Program-made: the position numbers and the translations under genes
Shown: positions 35,234 to 47,600 of the stretch, piece by piece
Numbering within the stretch: position 1 is the first letter of the stretch
Layout of the letters: the number at the start of each line of letters is the position of its first letter
Source: Onthophagus taurus
Taxonomy: Eukaryota > Arthropoda > Insecta > Coleoptera > Scarabaeidae
Direction of reading: 5' to 3'
Assembly: GCF_036711975.1 (NCBI RefSeq)
Contig: NC_091966.1
Span: 39,501,501 to 39,565,500 of the forward strand
DNA length: 64,000 nucleotides
Notes under the pieces: model-generated
Database searches by the model: none
What the model was told of the DNA's origin: nothing
What the model saw: only the letters and a program-made list of their open reading frames with translations

Positions 35234-36107
35234 CAGGGTGTACAAAAAGTATGGAATAATGGTTCTACAGCTTAAACTTCAATTGATATTAAAAAAGTTT
35301 TAAATAAAAATGACTTGAAACAATTTTTCGCATATCTTGGCATAGAAATAAAATAAAAATCTTGACGGCAGTCTGAGTTACGACATGGTGAGTGTGTTTT
35401 TTAAATGGAACAGCCTGTATATTTTAACGTTTTTGGATTCCTTTTGACAAGGTGTTGCAAAATGCCATAAGGTTTTAATGCTTTAAACTGCATAGTATTC
35501 GAGATATTGAAACTTTTTTATTTAAAAAGAGTTGATGTAGCGATAACCAAATTATGGCGTCATTATGGAATAGACAACCTAAGCCTTGACGTCACAGAGA
35601 TGGGCAGAGCTTATACTGACTCCAAACAGTTTCGTTGCTAACTGTGTTTGCAACTTGTTATAACTTGTTATGCAATTTTCAATTAGTGTTAAAATAAAAT
35701 AAAGTAAATGATGACATTTTTTGGCGACTTATCGTTAGCAACGAAATTATTTGGAGTCACTATAGGATCCGCCCATCTCTGTGACGTCAAGGCTTAGGTT
35801 GTCTATTCCATAATGACGCTATAATTTGGTTGTCGCTACGTTTTAGACACTACAGTTTAAAGCATTAAAACCTTATGGCATTTTGCAACTCCTTGTCAAA
35901 AGGAATCCAAAAACCTTAAAATATACAGGGTGTTCTATTTAAAAAACACACTCAGACGTCGTAACTCAGACTGTCGTCATCATTTTTATTTTATTTCTAC
36001 GCCAAGATATGCGGAAAATAGTTTCAAGTAACTTTTATTTAAAATTTTTTTCAAGATAAGTTTAAGTTTAGCCTGTACAACCATTATTTGACTTTTTGTA
36101 CACCCTG
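35234..36107. mobile_element. 874-bp foldback element with CAGGGTGTACAAAAAGT termini
   Basis: CAGGGTGTACAAAAAGT and ACTTTTTGTACACCCTG are exact inverted ends, flanked by TA. The arms pair almost throughout (for example GACAAGGTGTTGCAAAATGCCATAAGG-type sequence near 35450 with its inverse near 35880, and GACGTCACAGAGATGGGC near 35588 with GCCCATCTCTGTGACGTC near 35771). The whole element could fold into one long hairpin with a loop of roughly 100 bp near 35640-35740. No coding content. Confidence 0.85.
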
Positions 36108-37185
36108 TATATTGGAATTCTTCATTTCCAGCAAATCTAATTATTATTATGTCACGATGGTTAAGGAATATCTTCCGAAAAAATTTCTCGTTCGTCAACG
36201 TACTGGAAAAATAATTTTGCGGAAAACAAACATAATATGTGTCGTTTTCACGCATATTTAGTTTTCGTTTTTTGTTCAACCGTTAAATATAGGTCGTTAT
36301 TTCCCGATGTTAAAAGAAATTTTTGCAATTTTCCTTATTACATCGTTCAAAAAAAATTCTTCTTTTGAATATTAAATAAATAGATTCACGTAGTAGATAT
36401 CTTATCAAAATGATTTCAGTTTCAATTCATTACGTACTCAAATTTCATCTTCCCACTTTCTAATTGAATTAATTACAAGTGTTAGATGTTTTATTAATGA
36501 ACTATTGTAACATCCTAAATGATGCTACGCAAAGAATTAAAAACAATTAAATTAGAATAAAAATTTTTAAAAAATTCACTTTCTTTTTACGATTTTTAAG
36601 GTAAATTTATATTCTTTGATACATATTTTCGCCATTCTCGCCAGATTTTAACTGCTTTGCTTTCACAACAGCTTGCTATTGTCGTCTAATGTTTTAAATA
36701 CGTGCGCGGAAATTTACAAGAAACGTTTCTGTACATACAAATTTTAATAATTATGAATATTTTGAATAAAAACAATTTTTGGTTAAATTTCAAAAAGCTT
36801 TCCAAAAGATGTTTTAGTGTTCTTCCCGGTTGAAAATCGTAATAAAACTTTTCACTTAAATACCAAAGTTAATTGATTGCATATAATTTACGACCTTTAA
36901 ACTTTCGTTTGAATACTCTGTCCGTTTCAAAATCGAGATTTTAATATTCCGATTCGTTTTCTTCCTTGTTCTTTGCCCCACTCGAAGATCAAACGAAAGA
37001 ATCGAACGGTTTATGAGTTAAAAAAAATTATGTAACCCCTACGAGTAGGTACCCTGACATTCGAAAAGTTCTGGATTGAATTGCACGTAAATCACGTTTC
37101 GTAGAGTGGAACCTATTTCCTTTTTATGTAACGCTTCTGAAGGCTTCCACCTTCTGAAAACGGACAAAGGTGGGGTTTGTCATCG
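36108..37185. other. 5' flank of small secreted gene B, no other gene
   Basis: No domain-bearing frame. Base composition becomes less AT-rich over the last 150 bp before the TATA motif, as expected for a regulatory region. Confidence 0.4.
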
Positions 37186-37189
37186 ACCA

Positions 37190-37203
37190 CTATTTATATA
37201 GAA
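37190..37203 (+). promoter_or_regulatory. TATA box of small secreted gene B
   Basis: CTATTTATATAGAA gives a TATA motif near 37193-37201, about 95 bp before the ATG at 37291. This spacing matches that of gene A. Confidence 0.55.
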
Positions 37204-37290
37204 CCACGACAACCCGTGATCATACCATAACGGATACTTTCGGTGTTTATATTAGTAAACTTGTGAACTAGCCACAAAAAAGATATTAAA

Positions 37291-37824
37291 ATGGCCTTCG
37301 TTAAAAGTTTGGTAAGAAATTAATCAATTTATTTTTTGGTGATTTTAATTCTTTTTTTAGTTGGTTTTAGTTGCTGTGTTACTTGCTCTTGTAGCTGGTG
37401 CACCAACACCTGGAGGATGGGGAGGGCATCAGTAAGTATTTTCTTTTTAATTTATTTATCTTCTTTCTTTTTATTTTAGTTTAGATTAAAATACTTTTCC
37501 TTATGTAATCTCACTTTCCTTTTTCGTATTTGGTTAAAACAAGGTGTTGTATCTTGAATTTTGAGTAGGTTCGAGTTTAAATTGGTTCTAAATTCGATAC
37601 ATATGGGGATTTCACTTTCTTTTCCTGCTCGGATCTTAACATTCTTACACAAAATTCTTAATTAATTTATTTCTTTTAGTGAACATCACATAATTCATGT
37701 TCCATACCACGTCCACACCGTCCATCACACTCATTTAAGAAACGTGGTCGTCCCGGTGCCGATTGTTAAAAAGATCTACGTCCATCCGCATGTTGACCAT
37801 CACGTTCACGGAGGCTGGTGGTAG
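37291..37824 (+). CDS. Small secreted His-rich protein B
   Basis: Exons 37291-37311 (phase 0), 37361-37431 (phase 2) and 37680-37824 join to 78 aa with GT-AG borders. MAFVKSLLVLVAVLLALVAG is a clear signal peptide, likely cut before APTPGG. The mature chain alternates His with Val/aromatic residues (HHIIHVPYHVHTVHHTH, then VVVPVPIVKKIYVHPHVDHH) and ends GGWW. About a quarter of the residues are His, suggesting metal binding or a pH-sensitive structural (cuticle, silk or secretion) role; this is inference. Third codon positions in exon 3 are rich in C and G, unlike the flanks, which supports coding use. Exon 2 length (71 nt) and both intron phases equal those of gene A 11 kb upstream. Confidence 0.85.
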
Positions 37825-38440
37825 AAGTTTTCACAAGTTTACAACACCGCTTTTTATTATTACAAAATGTTATAATAAATTAGTACTATAAGTTAATTGC
37901 TCCAAAGAGATTTCTTCTACAAATAGAGAAAATCTTTGAAAGCTACGATAATAAGGTGAAGTTCGAGGAAGATCAAGTTAATTTTTTTCGTTGATGTCCT
38001 CGTAGTTGCCAAAAAATTCGTTGTTTTAATAGTCAATGTAAATATAATTTTTTGTGTATTTGTACTTATGAATGTATCCTGTAAAAGATGTACAAAATTA
38101 AAATTGATTTTTTTATTATCAAAACGTTTAATTTTTTTGCCTTGTCTTAAAATAAATTTGATATGCACGATATGATCAAAATCCTCAAAAATAATCGCGC
38201 TAAGTCAATCGTGATTGCAAACAAAATTAATATTAAACAGATAAAAAATTAAAAGAATAACTTCAACAACGAAACATAAACTCAAATGGCACTAAGATGA
38301 TCTAACAACAAATTAAGTCTATTGAAAAGCGAATTTATTCAAATAGAAAACAAAATTAAAGAGTAACCTAATTTGAGCTTCAATTTGTTGCCTCATTTAT
38401 ACTATAGTTTTTGATAAAACTTGGCAGAAACTAGTGATGT
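37825..38440. other. 3' flank of gene B, no gene
   Basis: AT-rich. The phrase AATAAATTAG near 37873 offers a possible poly(A) signal about 50 bp after the stop. No other feature. Confidence 0.4.
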
Positions 38441-41400
38441 GTTCATTGGAAAGAGGACACTCTTATTAACACTTTGGGAAATTTTCACAGTCATATTCCA
38501 AGAACTGGGTTGTATACGAATTTTTAAAATTTAATCGGCGAAAATTGCAAAATTCGAAAGAATTGTCGATCATTTCAAAAATATTTTTCTTAAAAACTAA
38601 AAGCGATTTTTCAAAACGGCTTGTTGCATTAAAAAGAGGATACTTTAATTAATAATTGGTGATATTTCCACAAGGATCCTTCAAGAAATGAATTTTATAG
38701 CGAATTTTGAAAATTATCGATGAAAATTGCAACATCGATAATTTTATCAAAACTTCAAATATTATTTTCTCAAAAACTAAAACTTATTTTTCAAAACGTG
38801 TTAGTTCATTGGAAAGAGGACACTCTTATTAACACTTTGGCAAATTTTCATACTCATATTCCAAGAAATGGATTTTATACGAATTTTTAAAACTTAATCG
38901 GCGAAATTGCAAAATTCGAAAAAATTGTCGATCATTACAAAAATTTATTTCTTAAAAACTAAAAGCGATTTTCCAAACGGATTATTGCATTAAAAAGAGG
39001 ATACTTTAATTAATAATTGGTGATATCTCCACAAGGATCCTTCAAGAAATTAATTTTATAGGGAATTTTGAAAGTTATCGATGAAAATTGTAACATCGAA
39101 AATTTTATCAAAACTTCAAATATTGTTTTCTCAAAAACTAAAAGTTATTTTTCAAAACGTGTTAGTTCGTTGGAAAGAGGACACTCTTATTAACACTTTG
39201 CGAAATTTTCATACTCATATTCCAAGAAATGGATTTTATACGAATTTTTAAAACTTAATGGGCGAAAATTGCAAAATTCGAAAAAATTGTCGATCATTTC
39301 AAAAATTTATTTCTCAAAAACTAAAAGCGATTTTTCAAAACGGCTAGTTGCATTAAAAAGAGGATACTTTAATTAATAATTGGTGATATCTCCACAAGGA
39401 TCCTTCAAGAAATTAATTTTATAGGGAATTTTGAAAGTTATCGATGAAAATTGTAACATCGAAAATTTTATCAAAACTTCAAATATTGTTTTCTCAAAAA
39501 CTAAAAGTTATTTTTCAAAACGTGTTAGTTCGTTAGAAAGAGGACACTCTTATTAACACTTTGGGAAATTTTCATACTCATATTCCAAAAAATGGATTTT
39601 ATACGAATTTTTAAAACCTAATCGGCGAAAATTGCAAAATTCGAAAAAATTTTCGATCATTTCAAAAATTTATTTCCCAAGAACTGAAAGTGATTTTTCA
39701 AAACGGCTTTTGCCATTAAAAAGAGGATACTTTAATTAATAATTGGTGATATTTTCACAAGGATCCTTCAAGAAATGAATTTTATAGCGAATTTTGAAAA
39801 TTATCGATGAAAATTGCAGCATCGAACATTTTATCAAAACTTCAAATATTGTTTTCTCAAAAACTAAAAGCGATTTTTCACAACGGCTTGTTGCATTAAA
39901 AAGAGGATACTTTAATTAATAATTGGTGATATTTCCACAAAGATCCTTGAACAAAAGAATTTTATAGCGAATTTTGAAAATTATCGATGAAAATTGCAAC
40001 ATCGATAATTTTATCAAAACTTCAAATATTGTTTTCTCAAAAACTAAAACTTATTTTTCAAAACGTGTTGGTTCATTGGAAAGAGGATACTCTTATTAAC
40101 ACTTTGGCAAATTTTCATACTCGTATTCCAAGAAATGGATTTTATACGAATTTTTAAAACTTAATCGGCGAAAGTTACAAAATTCGAAAAAATTGTCGAT
40201 CATTTCATAAATTTATTTCTTAAAAACTAAAAGCGATTTTTCAAAACGGCTTGTTGCATTAAAAAGAGGATACTTTAATTAATAATTGGTGATATTTCCA
40301 CACGGATCCTTCAAGAAATGAATTTTATAGCGAATTTTGAAAGTTATCGATGAAAATTGCAACATCGAAAATTTTATCAAAACTTCAAATATTGTTTTCT
40401 CAAAAACTAAATGTTATTTTTCAAAACGTGTTGGTTCATTGGAAAGAGGACACTCTTATTAACACTTTGGGAAATTTTCACACTCATATTCCAAGAACTG
40501 GGTTTTATACGAATTTTTAAAACTTAATCGGCGAAAATTGCAAAATTCGAAAAAATTGTCGATCATTTCAAAAATTTATTTCTTAAAAACTAAAAGCGAT
40601 TTTTCAAAACGGCTTGTTGCATTAAAAAGAGGATACTTTAATTAATAATTGGTGATATTTCCACACGGATCCTTCAAGAAATGAATTTTATAGCGAATTT
40701 TGAAAGTTATCGATGAAAATTGCAACATCGAAAATTTTATCAAAACTTCAAATATTGTTTTCTCAAAAACTAAATGTTATTTTTCAAAACGTGTTGGTTC
40801 ATTGGAAAGAGGACACTCTTATTAACACTTTGGGAAATTTTCACACTCATATTCCAAGAACTGGGTTTTGTACGAATTTTTAAAACTTAATCGGCGAAAA
40901 TTGCAAAATTCGAAAAAATTGTCGATCATTTCAAAAATTTATTTCTTAAAAACTAAAAGCGATTTTTCAAAACGGCTTGTTGCATTAAAAAGAGGATACT
41001 TTAATTAATAATTGGTGATATTTCCACACGGATCCTTCAAGAAATGAATTTTATAGCGAATTTTGAAAGTTATCGATGAAAATTACAACTTCGAAAATTT
41101 TATCAAAACTTCAAATATTGTTTTCTCAAAAACTAAATGTTATTTTTCAAAACGTGTTGGTTCATTGGAAAGAGGACACTCTTATTAACACTTTGGAAAA
41201 TTTTCACACTCATATTCCAAGAACTGGGTTTTATACGAATTTTTAAAACTTAATCGGCGAAAATAGCAAAATTCGAAAAAATTGTCGATCATTTCAAAAA
41301 TTTATTTCTCAAAAACTAAAAGCGATTTTTCAAAACGGCTTGTTGCATTAAAAAGAGGATACTTTAATTAATAATTGGTGATATTTCCACAAGGATCCTT

Positions 41401-41735
41401 CAAGAAATGAATTTTATACGAATTTTTAAAACTTAATCGGCGAAAATTGCAAAATTCGAAAAAATTGTCGATCATTTCGAAAATTTTTTTCTCAAAAACT
41501 AAAAGCGATTTTTCAAAACGGCTTCTTGCATTAAAAAGAGGATACTTTAATTAATAATTGGTGATATTTCCACAAGGATCCATCAAGAAATGAATTTTAT
41601 AGCGAATTTTGAAAATTATCGATGAAAATTGCAACATCGAAAATTTTATCAAAACTTCAAATATTGTTTTCTCAAAAACTAAAAGTTATTTTTCAAAACG
41701 TGTTAGTTCATTGGAAAGAGGACACTTTTATTTAT
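38441..41735 (+). repeat. 181-bp satellite organised as ~362-bp dimers
   Basis: The landmark GAGGACACT (type 1) or GAGGATACT (type 2) recurs about every 180-183 bp (38453, 38636, 38816, 38997, 39177 and on). The two types mostly alternate, giving dimers of 361-363 bp. Near 39700-39950 and 41330-41570 the order breaks with two type-2 units in a row, a sign of unequal exchange. Type 1 carries TTATTAACACTTTGG; type 2 carries TTAATTAATAATTGGTGATA and a GGATCC site. CTCAAAAACTAAAAGCGA sits in both, and its complement is in the 173-bp satellite. About 18 monomers, starting 0.6 kb after gene B. Confidence 0.92.
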
Positions 41736-42960
41736 TTAGTTGCCGGATATCCGTTCCACCACTAGCAGAAACGTTGAATTACGAAAAGGTAGCAATTGAT
41801 TTAAATTTGGGTTGTGTTGGATTACGTTGAGTTGGGCTGAGTTGGGTTCTGTGAAGAAAGAAGAGAGATTGCAGAAGGTAAGATGGAGAACTAATACTCA
41901 AAACAAGGACATTAGAAATCGTGATGAACTTCCTCAGAAGCGTAATGGCGATGATGAACGAAGACGATAGGGAAAGACAAGGAAGAGATTGAGCATATCA
42001 ACAACAAGACCTTTATGCCAAGACAGTCTGCAGTAATGCGCAAGCGAGTCCAGACTCTCCATGTTCCTAAAGGGTCAGGGAATGAATGGGTTTTAGTCGA
42101 CAACCTGGATCCTTCCTTTGCGTAATCAACACTTCCATACAGATTTCATCTTCTATCATTGATGCCACCAGTATGCACCGGGTGCATAAAGCATTTCTCC
42201 GACTTTATGCCAAAAAAGAGGTAGTACATGGAGGCTCCATAAAAAACAGATTTCCATCTAGCTCAAACAGTAGCACCCCGCCTGGTTACAGGCGAAGAAG
42301 TTTCGTCAGAACCGAGACGGCACCGGGATGATGTTTATCTATGTGTGACTGTACGTTTTTAAGCACTATAAAACAGAGAAGAAAGAATGGATAAGAAGAC
42401 GATACAGAAAAAAAGAGGTAAGAAGAAGAATGAGATGAACTGGAAAAGGATATGGCAAAGGTTATGGAACACGGATAAGATTGTTGACCATAGTTGTGAC
42501 TCGTCCTTTACGTTGCTTTAGTATAGGAAGATGCCTTTAAATTTGGAAAGCATGCAGAACATGCAAAACTGAGAGAGTGTAGCATAAGTGGTAAAAGCAG
42601 TGGGGTAGATGCATTAGTTGAACAAAAACCTTTATTAAGTGGGTTATGATGTGGCAGCAGGGAGGACTACTACACCACACAAACTTAAGAAACTTAAGAA
42701 AGAGAGATGAAATTAGAAATGCTGCAGGAGTTTGAAGAAAGTAACGTCAAAAGAGAGACCAGAGAAGTCATAACGAAACCTTTTCAGAAGAGTGATGACA
42801 ACGATAGAGGAAGAAGAGAGGATCACCAGTATGCCGGTGCATAAAGCATTTTTCCTTTTCTGCGTCAAAAAAGGAGTTGGGTTGGACTGGGTTGAATATA
42901 AAAAAGTATAGTGAGAGTTGGAGAGACTCCCCATGTCTTCGTGGTATCAATTTTAGTAGA
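41736..42960. repeat. Composite repeat debris with TTGGG runs
   Basis: GC-richer than its surroundings and purine-biased on the plus strand. Two related segments contain GGTGCATAAAGCATTT followed by a run ending in CAAAAAAG (about 42180-42220 and 42835-42875). TTGGG-type runs occur at 41811-41845 and 42874-42893. It looks like old LINE sequence of the family seen at 22.5 and 31.2 kb, but I could not place a conserved protein block. Confidence 0.45.
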
Positions 42961-43956
42961 TGGTTGATTTAGTATTGAAGCATAATGTCCTAAGCAATCA
43001 ATAATTCCTGCTGGAGAACTTGTATCGTCTGCGGATGATGAAGCAAATTCCTAAATCTCCTGCCCATAATGTCTCAATCTATTTTTACTAAAATGGGTGA
43101 AAAATCAGGAGAAAATTAAAAATAAACCATGTAAAAGAGTTGTTCTTTTTCATAATATTGATGTAAATGACAAAAAGATAAAATGCATAATAATTTATAT
43201 TTATGTAAATAAAAAAGCATGTAAATCTTAAATTCTTGTTTATAGATATGTATGTATGTATAAACAAGGCTTAACTGTTTATATATTACTTGAAAACTAT
43301 TGGAACGTGAAAATAAGTTGCTTTTTTTTCTATCTTATTGTTTTCGATGGAAAGCTTCTTTTCAAAGTTTTCACCATCGTTTTATGTCTATTGATTGGCG
43401 TTACAAAAAAATAAACCATATAGTAACATTAGAAAGTACACGTGAAAGATCGATTTGCTTCTTATATCAATTCGATTTAAAAAAAGAAATGAGATCTAAT
43501 ATTGCTCTTTAAAGACATTTATGTGTCTTTGTTTTAGTTTATTTTCATTAATAAATTGGATATGTTTAACGAACTCGAACCATGTCATTCTTATTTATTA
43601 ATCCTTGAAAGGTAAAAAGTGAAATGTAAACGTTTTTTATCTCAATTATATTATAATCATTAGAAAGGTCAAAATTAAAGATAAAATTAAATGTACATTG
43701 TTTTTTAGATTCAATCTACTTTTTCTTTTAATCTTTTTGGTTCCATTTAAGGCGCCATCTCTTAACGCTGAGTTAAATTAAATATTTTCCGGTGAATTTG
43801 AAAGAGAAATCTTTTGAAAAGAAGGAGATACTTTCTATCCTACAAAAATATTTCTTTTACAACAACAGTTAAGGATTTTCTATTTTAACCTATAAACGCT
43901 AGATGGTAGCACATATAATAAAGTGAAATATTTTTTTCTTGAAAAAGTTATTAACT
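42961..43956. other. Flank of the BEL/Pao insertion, no gene
   Basis: AT-rich DNA with a 70-codon frame at 43300-43512 that has no domain or supporting context. The insertion site CTTAG is at 43957-43961. Confidence 0.4.
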
Positions 43957-43961
43957 CTTAG

Positions 43962-44273
43962 TGTTCGCGCCGCGTCACCCTCAGAATTATTTACACGCAT
44001 GTGCGTGCGCTTAACTGGGCTGTGTTATCTTAACACGAGAGCATGCGCTCACACTCGCCTTTTAACGCGACTACAGTATTGTGCGCATCAAAAAGGTCGT
44101 TTAAAATTATTACTCTAGTGCAGTGAAAATTAAACGTAAGAATCGTAATTTAATCATCTTCTTTTATTTATTCTACTTTTCCTACATTTTTTTTACGCTT
44201 TAATTTTATTGTTTATATCTCTGAACCAGCACCGTTTTATTAAACCCAGTTCTTTTCTTATACTGCGCGTTCA
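43962..44273 (+). repeat. 5' LTR of the BEL/Pao element
   Basis: 312 bp, TG...CA bordered (TGTTCGCGCC ... GCGCGTTCA). It contains GC-rich, partly palindromic CGCATGTGCGTGCGC and GAGAGCATGCGCTCACAC motifs in its first third, which probably contribute to promoter activity. The right copy reads the same throughout. Confidence 0.95.
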
Positions 44274-44275
44274 TT

Positions 44276-44294
44276 TGGTCCTTCGAGCCGGATT
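44276..44294 (+). other. Primer-binding site complementary to tRNA-Tyr
   Basis: TGGTCCTTCGAGCCGGATT starts two bases after the 5' LTR. It is the exact complement of the 3' end of animal tRNA-Tyr (AATCCGGCTCGAAGGA plus CCA) as I know that tRNA. All 19 bases pair. Confidence 0.85.
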
Positions 44295-44606
44295 CTTCCG
44301 GAATTTTCGTTTAATTTTGATTTATTTCTCGTTATTTTTACATTTTTTCGCATTTTTCATTTAATTTTCGTCTTAAATCCGCGTTTTTTTGCATTTATCC
44401 ACGGGGTCACGTCTCTTTGTTGGCCATCTGGAAAATCAAAAACTGGATTACGCTATTTTTAGCACCGCATTTTTCGACAATTCTTACCATTTAAATATTT
44501 AATTTCTTTTCCCTTCGATTATTTAAATTATTTTCATTTACCTTTTTTTTTGAGAATTCTTTTTTTTTAATTTCGTTCTTCTCCATAATTCTTTTGGATA
44601 TTTTAT

Positions 44607-47600
44607 TTGATTTTTCCCGTGATGACAGACAAGATTGTTAAACTTACCCTACGTCGCAACGGTCTATACAATCGTTTAAACGAGACCATGGCCCTTGGTC
44701 AAGCACTCCCGTCTGACCCTATCCAAAAACAAATTTTTCTTGAACGAGCTCCAGATGCCGAGGAAATCTACAAAGAGTTCAAAAGTACTCACAATACGAT
44801 TATTGGTTTGATTGAAGAGAAGGACTTTGAGGCTCATGACGACATACGACTAAAGGCTGATACTGCTTACTACACTACAAGGGCGATATTCCATCAACTG
44901 TCCCCTCAACCTTCAACGGAATCCTCTGAAATCTCATCTATATCTGCTCTGAAATTAAATAAGTTAGCATTGCCTACGTTCAGTGGTAATCATAAAGAAT
45001 GGCATACCTTTTTCGATCTTTATCGAACGATGGTTCACGAAAACAAATCTCTTTCTTCAATTGCCAAATATCAGTATCTTCTCATGTCCCTAAGTGGCGA
45101 AGCGTTTAACCTGTTAAAGGGTTTTCCTGTGACAGACGCCAATTACGAAATAGCATATAAAACGTTAAAAGGCCGCTACCAGAATAAACGTCACTTGGCA
45201 ACGTTATACTTTAACGAAATCGTTCATTTAAAACCCCTGAAAGACGATTCCTCTAAAAGTCTTCGAATTTTGATTGATACCTTCCATGAAAATATTGAAG
45301 GTTTTCGTAATTTGGGTTTCCCTGTTGATAAGTGGGATTTTCTATTATTTAATATCGTGCTTCAAAAACTGAACACACCTACAAAAACCACTTTTGAAGC
45401 TGAACATACAGCATATGACATTCCAACTTATAAGCAACTTGTGGATTTCTTAGAAAAAAGAGCAAAGGCCCTAGAATCGGTATTATTGACATCAAGTGAC
45501 AGCACATCTCCGAGTTCATCAAAATCAAACATCAGAGCTAAATCAGTAAATATGAAGATTGAAGAACATCATTCTAATTCATCGACTACTAACTGTATCT
45601 TATGTCATGAAGCCCATCCAATTTACCGTTGTACGAATTTTACATCCAAATCAGCTGGAGAACGGTTATCCATCGCTAGAGATCATAATCTTTGTCGAAA
45701 TTGTCTAAGTCAACGACACACTACTCATAATTGCTCGTCTTCTCATAGATGTCGTACCTGCAATCAACATCACCACACATTACTCCACTTCAAGACACAA
45801 ACTTCTCCATCTGTTCATGTCGGAACATCTTATAATACAATTCAGACATCAATGAAGGAAAGTAATCCAAACATCTTACTACCTATTGCTATTGTAAAGA
45901 TTCAGGATCGATTTGGAAAATTACATCGTGTCAAAGCATTAATCGACTCGGGCAGTATGTCCAATTTTATAACATCTAATCTATCAAAACGACTTCAACT
46001 ACCACGAAAGCAAACTTCTTGTCTAGAAATCCAGGGATTAAATGCAATGACATCCATCTGTAATAAAGGCTCTGTTACCTGCTCTATCCAACCTATACAG
46101 TCATCGAAACCTTCCTTTGACTTTGACGCTATTATCACTCCCAGCATTTGTTCTGACCAACCATCCATTGCGTCCCTTGTTCCGCTTTATCCTCATCTTC
46201 AACAATTGAACATCCCTCCAGAGCACCATTCAAGTCTTAACTCGGTGGATTTGTTACTGGGCGCAGAACTAGTTCCTCAAATTATCACTGAAGGACGTCT
46301 TCGTGGAGAACCGAACCATCCAATTGCAGTTAATTCCGTATTTGGTTGGATTCTAATGGGGAGATCTTCGCTCTCAGTCACGACCTCACTGTCAACGTGT
46401 TTATCTACTACTGATTATTCGCTTGATAACTCAATTCAAAGATTCTGGGAACTGGAATCCATTCCTGAAAGAACGCTATTAACGTGTGAAGAGGATAAAT
46501 GTGAAAATCATTTTAAAAATAATTATAAACGAACATCAACAGGTCGATTCATCGTTTCTCTGCCTTTTAAGAAACCAAATCCAGTCCTGGGCAATTCCTA
46601 CCAGACAGCGTTGAAACGTTTTATGTCTTTAGAAAACCGTCTCTTAAAAACTCCGTCGTTAAGAAGTGATTATATCAACTTTATGAAAGATTATCTTCAG
46701 TCAGGCCACATGTCTCTTGCTAACTCTTTCAAACCTCCTTCTGATAGAACCTACTACATTCCGCATCACTGCGTGCTTCGTTCTGAAAACCCTTCATCAA
46801 AAATTAGAGTTGTGTTTGACGCATCAGCACCAACATCTAATGGTACATCGTTAAATGACACCCTTTTGGTGGGACATAAATTGCAACAAGACATAATAAA
46901 GGTTTTATCGTCTTTTCGATGTTTTAAGTATGCATTTGTCTGCGATATCCAACAAATGTATCGACAAATTCTTGTTTCACCTGAAGACAGAAACTTTCAG
47001 CGAATCTTATGGAGATTCTCTTCAACTGAACCTATTCAAGAATATATTTTAAATACTGTGACCTATGGAGTGGCATCGGCACCTTTTCTTGCCTTGCGAA
47101 CACTAGTCGAGTTATCTAACATCTATTGTGATCAGTTTCCGAGGGCTTCAACCGTTCTAAAAAACAACATTTACGTTGACGATATAGTCACAGGAGCTCA
47201 ATCGGTGCAAGAGACTTTGGAGCTACAGCGAGAATTGATTGACCTATTGAACAGAGGGGGATTTAAATTGAGAAAATGGGCGAGTAATTGCACTCACGTC
47301 TTACAAGAAGTATCTGAAACAGATTTACAGCGTCCAATATCAATGGATTACGATGAAATCAGTTACATTAAAGTTTTGGGTCTGCAATGGGATCCCACAA
47401 CAGATGATTTTAAATTTTCCTATTGTCCCCGCAATTCCCTTTCCACAAAACGTTCCATACTTTCGGAAATCGCTCGTGTCTACGACCCCTTAGGCTTCTT
47501 GACTCCGTGCACCTTAAAGGCTAAACAATTTATCCAACAATTGTGGCAATTAAAAATTGAATGGGATGAAAGTCCTCCTGGTTACATATCTAAAAATTGG

